This document shows positions 17,753 to 25,849 of a stretch of DNA of 64,000 bases, piece by piece. Source of the stretch: Elusimicrobiaceae bacterium (GTDB lineage: Bacteria > Elusimicrobiota > Elusimicrobia > Elusimicrobiales > Elusimicrobiaceae). The translations under genes and the position numbers were made by a program. Under the pieces are notes generated by a model, which was not told where the DNA came from, did not search any database, and saw only the letters and a program-made list of their open reading frames with translations. Within the stretch, counting starts at the first letter, position 1. The number at the start of each line of letters is the position of its first letter. Where the stretch lies: contig JAFXGO010000030.1 in NCBI GenBank assembly GCA_017520185.1, positions 62,001-126,000 of the forward strand, read 5' to 3'.

Positions 17753-18859
17753 TTAAATAAAGTTTAATACGATTTTCTGCGGGGAAATGCCCATCACCGT
17801 AAAATTTACATTATAATTTCTGATGATTTTAGCGGTTAATTCTTCTCCGGAAGAAACATTGGCTGCTATTTCAAAATGCGCATCGGAATTAGTGTATTGA
17901 GTTAAGTTATAGTCCTCAATTTCGCGCATTTCTTTGAAAATATCTTGGATTTGTTTCAAGCGTTCAATGGTTTTGACATTTTGTACCACTACATTAAATT
18001 TGGTGGCGGAATTGATGGCCGCATTAATGGGTTCTACCAACTGTTTGGCTGCCGCTTCACAAGCGGCGGAAATGGATTTTTGTGCGGCGATTTCTTCCAT
18101 TGGGTCCAAACCGCTGACTTGGTCTGCTCCTTCGGCTACCACTTGATAATTTTTGGTAGAAGCCACCTTTAAATTGGCTCTGGCGCGATAAGTCTTAAAT
18201 GCAGAAGTGATGCCCGGCAAGGCTTGCAAAGGCGCCGTTTGTACGTCTGCTATGATGATAAAGCGTGCCCCATCTTGGCGAGCTTTATCAATAAGGGGGG
18301 TGGGATTGTCTAAGTTGTTTTGGCTCAAATTATCTCCATTTACCAAAGCATAAGGTTGGGTTTTTAAGGCGCGGTAAATGGCTTGTTTACAATCTTGTTT
18401 TAAAGAGAGGTCTTCTCCTACCGCTTCCCGGGAGGTGACTAAAATGGTTGTTTTTTTGGCAAAGGCTTCGGCTTCAGATTGCTTAATAATTTCACCTACG
18501 TCTTTAACCAAGACCATCACCCGCATGCGAGTGTACCATTGGTCTGCTTTTCTATAGGCTTTTTGCACATAGCCTCTACGGATAAAACCGGCTGTTTTGG
18601 AAGTAATTTTTTCTTCCACCAATTGGGCTTGTTCGACAGTGGAAGTGGAGGAAATAAAAATGCCGGCCACTTTTTCTACAGCTGCTTTTTGAGCCGCCAA
18701 TTCTCCTTCTTTCTTCATAGCGGAAAGATTGTTTTCGTCATAAGGGACTAAAGATTCCGCCACTACATATTCCCCTTCTCCTTTTGGGCCAATGTGTAGC
18801 GCACGACATGCGCCCAAAGCAAAAGTGGCAATAAGAACAATGAATAAAAGTTTTTTCAT
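17753..18859 (-). CDS. Lipoprotein with LPP20/FlgT-like domain, function unknown
   Basis: A 368-residue probable lipoprotein (lipobox ALGAC, Cys18). After the signal, residues about 40-150 (GELAAQKAAVEKVAGIFISS, then KAYRKADQWYTRMRVMVLV) resemble the domain shared by LPP20-type lipoproteins and flagellar FlgT: an N-terminal helix rich in Ala and Arg/Lys followed by a strand with a YxV/MRV pattern. The rest holds a second alpha/beta region (ARFIIIADVQTAPLQALPG) and a third (NVVVQNVKTIERLKQIQDIF, then HFEIAANVSSGEELTAKII). The start at 18859 is chosen over 18922 because GGAGAA precedes it and the signal peptide follows. The upstream gene is a smaller lipoprotein of related type. No flagellar genes are near, so a flagellar role is not supported. 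Confidence 0.7.
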   Translation of the reverse strand: MKKLLFIVLIATFALGACRALHIGPKGEGEYVVAESLVPYDENNLSAMKKEGELAAQKAAVEKVAGIFISSTSTVEQAQLVEEKITSKTAGFIRRGYVQKAYRKADQWYTRMRVMVLVKDVGEIIKQSEAEAFAKKTTILVTSREAVGEDLSLKQDCKQAIYRALKTQPYALVNGDNLSQNNLDNPTPLIDKARQDGARFIIIADVQTAPLQALPGITSAFKTYRARANLKVASTKNYQVVAEGADQVSGLDPMEEIAAQKSISAACEAAAKQLVEPINAAINSATKFNVVVQNVKTIERLKQIQDIFKEMREIEDYNLTQYTNSDAHFEIAANVSSGEELTAKIIRNYNVNFTVMGISPQKIVLNFI

Positions 18860-18879
18860 AGTTTTCTCCAAAGGGTGAG

Positions 18880-19296
18880 TTATTGCAGTTTTTCTTTGCT
18901 TACACGCATAATGACGGTGCAAGCGCCATCTTCTAAATATTCGGTGGATACTAATTCCATATAACTAAGTACCCCCGCAGCAGAAGTGTGGATGGTAGAT
19001 CCTTCGGAAACAGCATCTACAATCTGCACATTGCTTTGCAAATTTGCTCCATAAATAACTTCGGTAGCTCTTTGATAAGCATGTGCGATGGCGGCTTCTC
19101 TGGATAAGATGCGGCGTTGAGAGTCAGATTTGTGGTTGGGGTTTGCTGCCCCAAATCCACGCACCCAAAGATAATCTTCGTCCAGTAAAGTGTCATTAAA
19201 AGAGGGTGCTATCGCACCGTCTTTGACGGCACTATTTAACCCGCCGCACGCGGCAAAACAAAAAAGACCCGTTAATAAAAGAACTAACTTTTTCAT
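18880..19296 (-). CDS. Small LPP20-like lipoprotein
   Basis: A 138-residue predicted lipoprotein (lipobox CFAAC, Cys17). The mature part has WVRGFGAANPNHKSDSQRRI and then REAAIAHAYQRATEVIYGA, the pattern of LPP20-type domains (a 'GxGxA' strand, then an Ala/Arg-rich helix), ending with a TVIMRVSKEKL strand. It overlaps the DnaA-like gene by 4 nt (ATGA), so it is probably translated by coupling to it, and lies 20 nt upstream of a larger lipoprotein of the same type. Function unknown; the conserved physical link to an AAA+ protein is the main clue. Confidence 0.72.
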   Translation of the reverse strand: MKKLVLLLTGLFCFAACGGLNSAVKDGAIAPSFNDTLLDEDYLWVRGFGAANPNHKSDSQRRILSREAAIAHAYQRATEVIYGANLQSNVQIVDAVSEGSTIHTSAAGVLSYMELVSTEYLEDGACTVIMRVSKEKLQ

Positions 19297-22200
19297 CTTA
19301 ACAACTCCGATATGATTTTGACATACGTGCTGGGGGCATTAACGTTTTCATAATTGATGACTCCACAACGAATGAGCATAATTTCTAACATATGCGTCAA
19401 AATATCATAGAAGTTTTCTCTGACAGAAGATTCGCAGATGCCCAATTCCGGCCCTAAAATAACGGCTCCTTTTAATTTTTTATTGTCACAGAGATTGGCA
19501 ATTTTAAAAGCGGAGGAAATGATGCTGTCTGTGGAATAAGAAGAACGCACAGACAGTTCCGGTCCTCCCGGAATGCCTAGTTCCTTAGCACGTTGTTGCA
19601 AGGCAAAGAGCATCCAATTCATCATATTGGAATTGTTTTGCGGATAGAAAAAGCCAATCCGGCCCCATTCCCCATTTCCTTCTACGGCTGTGTTTCCAAT
19701 TTCAGAAATGTCGCGAATGGCAACCTGGCTGGATCGGTCCTCTCCGGTGGTGGCCAATAATTGGTCAAAAATATTTTTGGAAGAACGTTGCTCCGGAGCA
19801 AGTTGTGGAAATATTAAACGTTCCAAAACGCGTACGCGACGAATGGCCCTGTTGACCGTACCTAAGGACATATTTGGCTTACCAAAGAAACGGGTGGATT
19901 CTTCGTCGGTGATATTGATGTTATTGGATAATAACATTTTTTGAATAATTTGAGAACGGGTCTTGCCGGCAGCATCTTTTAATTCGGAAATCCAGCCGGA
20001 ATCTAATTTGAAGTTTAATAATTCTTCCAACTTGGCCAAACTTTCCGGCGGATATTTAGAAGTGACGACAATTTGTTTGTGTTGCGCTCTAAAATCGTTC
20101 AGCAATTTGGAAAGGTGAGCCCGGTTTTGCTCATTGACGGCAATCAAGTGAATATCGTCAATCAAAATGGCTTTGGCATTGTTGGTAAATTCTTCAAACT
20201 TAGCAATATTGCCTTCCATGATATAACGTTGAATGCCGCGCGATAAGCGAACACCGTTGGTGATAAAAATGTTTTCCTGCCCGAATTTTTTGGACAAAGC
20301 ATAACCGATAGCATGCAGAAAATGCGTTTTACCGGTGCCGCTGGCTCCGTGCAAGACAAGCGGGTTGTACAGATGACCCGGATTATCAATGACAGAAATA
20401 GCCGTAGCATGGGCAAAGCGATTGACCGATATCGTCATATTTTCCAATGTATAAGTAGGAATCAAAGGAACCTCTAAGGGCCAATTATGCTTTTTAAGTT
20501 CAGAAAGGGGCAACTCAATAGAGTGGTCAATCGTTCTGGTCTTTTCTAAAATAGTGCTTGCGCTGGGGCGACGTCTACGCAAGACCGTATGATGCTTTTC
20601 CTCTTGAGGAGCAGGGGCCGGCGCAGCCGTTTGAACAGGAGCCGGAGGCACCGCCTCTACAGGCGCAACAACAGGGGGAACCGGTTTGGCAACAGGCGCC
20701 TCAGGCGCGGTCGGTGCTTTGGGAGCCGCAGGAGCCGGCGGTAAAGGAGCCGCAGGAGCCGGAGGTACCGGTGCTTGTACTTTTGGTTTAATGCGTAAAA
20801 TTGGTTTTTTATCCCCTGTATTTTCTGACATAGTTTTTTTCTCCATAATGGGTGCAGCCGGGGGCGGGATAACCCTATTTTCCCGCTCCGTTTGACCGGA
20901 TAAATCCGGTTGAGGCAAAGGTTCCTGCACAGAGACATCTTGTTTGTCTTCTTGAGGAACCGTAGAATGTCCATCTATATCTGATGCAGGAAAAACTCTT
21001 TGCACAGGGGGTTCCTGTGGGGTTTGGTCCTGCAAAATCGGTTGTTCTTGTGGCAATTCGTTTGACGTTGCCTGACTGTCTTCTTCTTTTTGGGCCGCAG
21101 AAGCCAATAATTGCTCAAAAGGATCCAGCACTTCTTCCTTTTTATCTTTTTGATGTTCAAAGCGACTAAAAGGTATTGGTACGGAAAGAGTCGGCTTTGG
21201 CGGGAGAGGAATATGTCTTTGCTCCTCAGGTTTCTCAGCCTCTGAAACTATTTCCACCGCTTTATCCGGTTGTGTGCTATCTAAATGGGCATGCTCTACA
21301 AACCCCAAATCCTTTTGCGTAATACGCTCTGTAATTTGTTTTACGTCTTCTAAATCAACGAAACAAGTTTGATCTTTTATTTTTTGGTCAAAGATATTGA
21401 AGGAATTATTTTCCGTATCCATTTCCGCTGCGCTCGCGTCTTGTGCGGGGAAAGTTTGTTTTTGCAAGGATAATTCTTCTTGTTTCTTTTGTTCTTCTTG
21501 TTTAACTTGAGTGGACTGTTGGTTATCCTCAGAAGACAATTTGCTCAAATCTAAGAACATATCGTATTTGGTCTCTGCCGAAAAAATATCTTCCAACGGT
21601 TGTTCTAAAACAGAACTTTCCATGTCTGCATTTAGCATATCATCGTTGGTAATAGGCATTTCTTGAGCCTCCAAATCCTCTTGTATTTCCGGTTGCGTTT
21701 CCGGTTCTGAGATAGGAGATGAAACAACGGAAGGAAGTTTTTCTGTCGGTAGTTTTTCTGCATTACCATCGTCTAAAGAAAAAGAATCTGTTTCCTGCGG
21801 TTTTTCTTCGGTTTTAGGTTGGTCAAGGTCAATTTCTTTGACTACACTTACAGGATCTGCCATCGGTTCAGAAGATGGTGTAATTTCGGGTAATACAATC
21901 GGTTCTTCTTTCGTTTTTTCTTCAGAAAAATCTCTTTCCGTTATTTCCGGAGCCGACTGAGCCAACTCTACCGTAGGTATATCAGTGCTTCGGATGGTAT
22001 CTAAATTAATCTGCCTGTGTTGAAAACCGTCCAACTCTTCTACATCTAAATTCACCGAAGCAATTTCTTCAGAAGTAGACGGTTGGAAAAAACTGGCAGA
22101 TGGATCTAACGTCAAAAAAGTAGGGAAGGCCTTGTCTTCTTTAGAAACATTTTCATTAAACAAAGTATTTCCAAAAGAACCGCCCGGCACAAATTCATTT

Positions 22201-22451
22201 ACTTTTTTGGCTTGTTCGATGCCTTCTCGTACGGCAGTACGTATTTTTTCTAGGGTATCTTCATCTAAATCATTAGGCAAAGAAAAACTATATACATAAG
22301 GGGCTAAAGCCGGTGTCGGCGCTTGTGCATAGCCTTGTAATTTTTTGGCAATCAAGCGCGCATCATGCTCCGTCCCATCAATAAGCAAAGTGTATAAGAT
22401 GGAATTATCTTTAGCACTGATATTAGAGATGATATCCCACTGAGTAATCAT
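19293..22451 (-). CDS. Giant DnaA-like AAA+ ATPase with disordered N-terminal half
   Basis: A 1052-residue protein that is not the usual initiator DnaA. Residues 1-110 form a small folded-looking domain. About 110-640 is low complexity, rich in Glu, Gln, Ser and Pro, ending in a Pro/Ala stretch ([20 protein letters not shown]). The C-terminal half holds a DnaA/Hda-type AAA+ module: [20 protein letters not shown] with Walker A Lys708, [16 protein letters not shown], Walker [11 protein letters not shown] with Asp765-766, and a sensor-2-like [13 protein letters not shown] segment. A final domain of about 120 residues ([20 protein letters not shown], then [10 protein letters not shown]) replaces the DnaA helix-turn-helix; I see no REHTTVxHA-type signature. 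It overlaps deoC and the small lipoprotein by 4 nt each. Function not known. Confidence 0.82.
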   Translation of the reverse strand: MITQWDIISNISAKDNSILYTLLIDGTEHDARLIAKKLQGYAQAPTPALAPYVYSFSLPNDLDEDTLEKIRTAVREGIEQAKKVNEFVPGGSFGNTLFNENVSKEDKAFPTFLTLDPSASFFQPSTSEEIASVNLDVEELDGFQHRQINLDTIRSTDIPTVELAQSAPEITERDFSEEKTKEEPIVLPEITPSSEPMADPVSVVKEIDLDQPKTEEKPQETDSFSLDDGNAEKLPTEKLPSVVSSPISEPETQPEIQEDLEAQEMPITNDDMLNADMESSVLEQPLEDIFSAETKYDMFLDLSKLSSEDNQQSTQVKQEEQKKQEELSLQKQTFPAQDASAAEMDTENNSFNIFDQKIKDQTCFVDLEDVKQITERITQKDLGFVEHAHLDSTQPDKAVEIVSEAEKPEEQRHIPLPPKPTLSVPIPFSRFEHQKDKKEEVLDPFEQLLASAAQKEEDSQATSNELPQEQPILQDQTPQEPPVQRVFPASDIDGHSTVPQEDKQDVSVQEPLPQPDLSGQTERENRVIPPPAAPIMEKKTMSENTGDKKPILRIKPKVQAPVPPAPAAPLPPAPAAPKAPTAPEAPVAKPVPPVVAPVEAVPPAPVQTAAPAPAPQEEKHHTVLRRRRPSASTILEKTRTIDHSIELPLSELKKHNWPLEVPLIPTYTLENMTISVNRFAHATAISVIDNPGHLYNPLVLHGASGTGKTHFLHAIGYALSKKFGQENIFITNGVRLSRGIQRYIMEGNIAKFEEFTNNAKAILIDDIHLIAVNEQNRAHLSKLLNDFRAQHKQIVVTSKYPPESLAKLEELLNFKLDSGWISELKDAAGKTRSQIIQKMLLSNNINITDEESTRFFGKPNMSLGTVNRAIRRVRVLERLIFPQLAPEQRSSKNIFDQLLATTGEDRSSQVAIRDISEIGNTAVEGNGEWGRIGFFYPQNNSNMMNWMLFALQQRAKELGIPGGPELSVRSSYSTDSIISSAFKIANLCDNKKLKGAVILGPELGICESSVRENFYDILTHMLEIMLIRCGVINYENVNAPSTYVKIISELLR

Positions 22452-23092
22452 TTTTCCTCTACGATTTTAACTCCGGCACTGGCTCCGATGCGGGTGGCAC
22501 CGGCGGCTACCATTTTGTCAAAATCTTCCCGCGTGCGCACACCACCGGAGGCTTTGACCTGCATATCGGCGGAGATATTTTCTTTCATGAGTTTTACGTC
22601 TTCTGCCGTAGCACCGCCACCGGTAAAACCGGTAGAGGTTTTTACAAAATCAACCTTGGCCTGCGTACATAACTGGCAAAGTTTTACCTTTTCTTCTTCC
22701 GTTAAAACGGAAGTTTCAATAATGACTTTTAAAGTGAAATTTTCACCGGCGTGGCGCAAGGCCTCTATATCGGCCAAAACGGTTTGCCAATCTTGGCTTT
22801 TAACGGCGCCGAGATTGACTACCATGTCTAATTCATCGGCGCCATTTTTCAAAGCGTCCTTAGCTTCTAATACTTTGACTTCGGTTGTATTGGCCCCTAG
22901 CGGAAAACCGATTACCGTACATACTTTTACATCGCTTCCTTTGAGTTGTTCTTTGCAGAAAGAAACCCAATACGGATTGACACAAACACTGAAAAAGCCA
23001 TATTGGCGTGCTTCTTCGCACAGGGCTTTGATTTCGGATTGTGAAGCTTGCGGTTTGAGTAAGGTGTGGTCAATGTATTTGGCTAAGTTCAT
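22448..23092 (-). CDS. deoC: Deoxyribose-phosphate aldolase
   Basis: Cleaves 2-deoxyribose-5-phosphate to glyceraldehyde-3-phosphate and acetaldehyde in the cytoplasm, feeding deoxynucleosides into glycolysis. Signature regions are IDHTLLKP at the N-terminus, [26 protein letters not shown] (Asp of the proton relay), the Schiff-base lysine Lys151 in FVKTSTGF, and Lys180 in VKASGGVRT. Length 214 is typical. It follows tpiA by 9 nt, which is metabolically sensible because TPI handles the glyceraldehyde-3-phosphate product, and overlaps the next gene by 4 nt. Confidence 0.96.
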   Translation of the reverse strand: MNLAKYIDHTLLKPQASQSEIKALCEEARQYGFFSVCVNPYWVSFCKEQLKGSDVKVCTVIGFPLGANTTEVKVLEAKDALKNGADELDMVVNLGAVKSQDWQTVLADIEALRHAGENFTLKVIIETSVLTEEEKVKLCQLCTQAKVDFVKTSTGFTGGGATAEDVKLMKENISADMQVKASGGVRTREDFDKMVAAGATRIGASAGVKIVEEK

Positions 23093-23101
23093 AAAAACTC
23101 C

Positions 23102-23857
23102 TTAGTTAAAGTTAATGATACGAGCGAATTTATCAGCCAACAAGGCTTGCCCGCCTACTAAAGCACCGTCTACGTCCGGTTGGGCCATAATTTCGTCCAC
23201 ATTGCTGTCTTTTACGCTGCCACCGTATAAAATGCGGGTAGCATCAGCATATTCTTGTCCATATTTGTCGGCCAAAAATTGGCGAATGGCGGCATGTACT
23301 TCTTGGGCTTGTTGCGGTGTGGCGGTTTTGCCGGTACCGATGGCCCATACGGGTTCATAAGCAATGATTAAACCTTTTAAGTCTTCAGCACTATAGCCTT
23401 TTAAACCATTTTCTAATTGACCGTTAATAACGGCGATGGTTTCATTGGCTTCGCGTTCTTGCAAAGTTTCGCCTACGCAGAAGATGATGGTTAAACCATG
23501 ACGCAAAGCAGCGGCTACTTTTTTGTTCAAAATTTCATCTGTATCTCCAAATACGCTACGGCGTTCGCTATGTCCTAAAATGGCATGGGTAGCACCGGCA
23601 TCTTTGGCTTGTACGGGGGAAACGGCGCTAGTGAAAGCACCTTTATCTTCCCAATGTACGTCTTGGCAAGAAACTTGAATGTGAGAGCCTTTGGCTAATT
23701 CAGCCACTTTGGCTAAAGAGGTGAAAGACGGAGCGACGATTACTTCGGCTTCATTTTTGTTGCCAGCTGTTTTTAAGGCTTCAATCAAAGCGGCAGATTC
23801 AGCTAATGTATTGTGCATTTTCCAGTTTCCGGCAATAATGGGGGTTCTTTTTGTCAT
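23102..23857 (-). CDS. tpiA: Triosephosphate isomerase
   Basis: Interconverts dihydroxyacetone phosphate and glyceraldehyde-3-phosphate in glycolysis. The 251-residue chain has the active-site lysine in AGNWKMHN (Lys13), the catalytic histidine in ILGHSERRSVFGD, the catalytic glutamate in AYEPVWAIGTGKTA, and the phosphate loops YGGSVKDSN and DGALVGGQAL. The start is ATG 23857, with GAGGAA 7 nt before it; an in-frame TTG or other codon at 23890 is not needed. It is the first gene of the 13-gene minus-strand chain. Confidence 0.97.
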   Translation of the reverse strand: MTKRTPIIAGNWKMHNTLAESAALIEALKTAGNKNEAEVIVAPSFTSLAKVAELAKGSHIQVSCQDVHWEDKGAFTSAVSPVQAKDAGATHAILGHSERRSVFGDTDEILNKKVAAALRHGLTIIFCVGETLQEREANETIAVINGQLENGLKGYSAEDLKGLIIAYEPVWAIGTGKTATPQQAQEVHAAIRQFLADKYGQEYADATRILYGGSVKDSNVDEIMAQPDVDGALVGGQALLADKFARIINFN

Positions 23858-23876
23858 AGTAATTCCTCGTGAATTA

Positions 23877-23882
23877 AGTATA
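23877..23882 (-). promoter_or_regulatory. Probable -10 box of the tpiA operon
   Basis: TATACT on the minus strand, 19 nt before the tpiA ATG. No good -35 at 16-18 nt is visible; the nearest TTG-type hexamer (TTGTAG, 23904-23909) has a 21-nt spacer. The rest of 23883-23990 is AT-rich with no gene. Confidence 0.3.
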
Positions 23883-23990
23883 AAAAACAACCACCGTCCT
23901 TTGCTACAAGGCGGCCTATATAGATGGTACCATAAAAAAGAAGGTTTTAAAAGAGGGGAAATAAATATATTTTAAGAAAAAGCAAAATAA

Positions 23991-24020
23991 AAAACCCCGC
24001 CTTGTAAAAAGCGGGGTTTT
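23991..24020. terminator. Terminator after the POT transporter gene
   Basis: AAAACCCCGC, 10-nt loop, GCGGGGTTTT: a perfect 10-bp stem with A/T flanks on both sides. It lies 15 nt after the stop of the minus-strand transporter gene and upstream of tpiA, insulating the long operon. Confidence 0.88.
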
Positions 24021-24035
24021 GAAGAAAAATATTTC

Positions 24036-25403
24036 TTAGTTGACGCCATGCATCCAACTTTTGATTTTTCCGGAAAACAACCAAACCAACAAACCAAAAA
24101 CCATCAAGGTAATGGCCGGAATGGTAAAGAAGGTGGTAATGGATTTTAATTCTGCAGACAAAGTAGCAAAATATCCACCCATCAAGTTTCCGAAGAAAGA
24201 GGAGGCCAACCACACACCCATTAACATGGACATGAATTTGGCAGGGGCCAACTTGGTCACCATAGACAATCCTACCGGTGACAAGCAGAGCTCACCGCAG
24301 GTGTGAATGATGTACAAAGCAACCAACCACATCATATTGATTTGATGTTCGGGGGTTAAGAAAGTGGAGCCGATGGCCAATACTAAGAAACCAAAACCCG
24401 TCAAAAATACGCCTAAAGCGAATTTTATGGGGATAGAGGGTTCTTTGCCTTTGGTGCCCAATTTAATCCACATTTTGGCAAACAACGGAGCCAAAATAAC
24501 TACGGCAATAGGGTTAATGGATTGGAACCAAGATGCCTTGATTTCCAAACTCCAACCAAAAAGGTTGAAAGTGGGCAAAGCAACAGAGGTTTGGGCAAAT
24601 TTGCTCAAAGAAGAACCGGCCTGCTCAAAGAAAGCAAAGAAGAAAATGGCAATAAAGGTAAAGGTAAATACGGCTTTGATTTTATCTTTATCTTCAGCGG
24701 TTAAGGGCTTATCTTCTTCAGCTGCTTTGGCAGTTTTGTGTTGAGATACGGGGTAAAGACCGATTTCACCCAAGAATCTGTTTTGTTGGGCTAAGTACCA
24801 AATTAAACCGATTACCATACCCACGCCGGCAGCTACGAAACCCCATCTCCAATCTACCCAAGCGGGGGAAGTGGTGGTCACTTCGCCTACATAACCGGTG
24901 ACAAACGGAGCGATAAAAGCACCCACGTTGATACCCATGTAGAAAATGGTGAAGCCGGCATCTCTGCGCGGATCATTGGGCTGGTAAAGTTCACCCACGA
25001 TGCTGGAAATATTCGGTTTGAAAAAACCATTACCGATGATGATTAATGCCAAACCGGCAAACAACGCTGTTCTGGCCGGCATAAACCCATAAGAGGCCAA
25101 AGTAAATTGACCTAAAGCCATCAAAATAGCACCTATGGTGATAGAACGTCTTTTTCCGATATAATTATCGGCAATCCAACCGCCAATTACAGGGGTAAGG
25201 TATACCAAAGCAGTAAACCAACCATAGATTTTGTAGGCTTGAGGATCGGAAAAACCGATCACAGCGCTTGTCATAAAATATACGAGCAGCGCTCTCATAC
25301 CGTAGTAGTTAAAACGTTCCCACATTTCAACCATAAAGAGCATGTACAAGCCTTTAGGATGACCTTGTTGGGGGACGTTGTTTTGTACTTCTTCTTTCGT
25401 CAT
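24036..25403 (-). CDS. POT/PTR2-family proton-dependent oligopeptide transporter
   Basis: Inner-membrane symporter that imports di- and tripeptides with protons. At 455 residues with about 12-14 hydrophobic segments it fits the family. The hallmark ExxERFxxYG motif is intact in EMWERFNYYGMRALL on helix 1. The loop motif GGWIADNYIGKRRSITIG and the PTR2 signature FTIFYMGINVGAFIAPF are also present, and there is a CGELCLSPVGLSMVTKL segment late in the protein. AAGGAGA lies 10 nt before the ATG. It has its own terminator and probably its own promoter (TAAAAT near 25444). Peptide uptake fits a fermentative organism that uses amino acids. Confidence 0.93.
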   Translation of the reverse strand: MTKEEVQNNVPQQGHPKGLYMLFMVEMWERFNYYGMRALLVYFMTSAVIGFSDPQAYKIYGWFTALVYLTPVIGGWIADNYIGKRRSITIGAILMALGQFTLASYGFMPARTALFAGLALIIIGNGFFKPNISSIVGELYQPNDPRRDAGFTIFYMGINVGAFIAPFVTGYVGEVTTTSPAWVDWRWGFVAAGVGMVIGLIWYLAQQNRFLGEIGLYPVSQHKTAKAAEEDKPLTAEDKDKIKAVFTFTFIAIFFFAFFEQAGSSLSKFAQTSVALPTFNLFGWSLEIKASWFQSINPIAVVILAPLFAKMWIKLGTKGKEPSIPIKFALGVFLTGFGFLVLAIGSTFLTPEHQINMMWLVALYIIHTCGELCLSPVGLSMVTKLAPAKFMSMLMGVWLASSFFGNLMGGYFATLSAELKSITTFFTIPAITLMVFGLLVWLFSGKIKSWMHGVN

Positions 25404-25486
25404 GTGTGTCTCCTTACATTTATTGAAAACAAACGTACTCCATATTTTACCAAAAAAAGATAAAAAAATGGGAAATAAATCCTGTG

Positions 25487-25849
25487 CTATATCATTAAGG
25501 AAAGAGTTTGCTTAAACAATAGATAAGATTGGTACAATGCGTAAAAAAGGTACGTAGAAACTAAACCAATTCCCACAGTCCAAAGAATTTTGGCTTTAAG
25601 ATTGAGTTTTTGTGATAGCCACAAAGGAAACAAAGAAAGAGGGCCAGCTATTAAAGTACATAGCAAAATTCCGCCGTGATCATACCAAAACCCCATATAC
25701 GGGCGAAGTGCTTTCCCACAATGGCGACAATAGCAATCCGTTTCATCAATCGTTTGTTGACAACGTGTACAACGACTATGGTATTTTTTAAGTACCTGTT
25801 GCATCAAAAGTTGTTCTTGCTCAGTCAGTTCCATGTTGGAATGCGGCAT
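25487..25849 (-). CDS. Small zinc-ribbon membrane protein
   Basis: A 120-residue protein with a zinc ribbon made of CTRCQ and CRHCG (two CxxC pairs about 10 residues apart) in its N-terminal half, then two hydrophobic segments (GGILLCTLIAGPLSLFPLW and ILWTVGIGLVSTYLFYALY), so the ribbon probably faces the cytoplasm. The start at ATG 25849 shares one base with the rel stop (TAATG); an upstream in-frame extension to 25927 would lie inside rel and is not supported. No family function recognised. Confidence 0.65.
   Translation of the reverse strand: MPHSNMELTEQEQLLMQQVLKKYHSRCTRCQQTIDETDCYCRHCGKALRPYMGFWYDHGGILLCTLIAGPLSLFPLWLSQKLNLKAKILWTVGIGLVSTYLFYALYQSYLLFKQTLSLMI

Noticed and set aside
18860-18922. 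Upstream start for the larger lipoprotein
   Set aside because: The extension overlaps the small lipoprotein gene and hides the lipobox signal peptide; GGAGAA precedes 18859.
19293-22451. Chromosomal dnaA marking an origin of replication
   Set aside because: Only the AAA+ core resembles DnaA; no domain IV signature, no dnaN or rpmH neighbour, and no cluster of TTATCCACA-type boxes was seen nearby.
22488-23105. 205-codon open frame on the plus strand opposite deoC
   Set aside because: Lies wholly antisense to a clear deoC, Ser/Thr/Pro-rich composition typical of shadow frames, no known motif.
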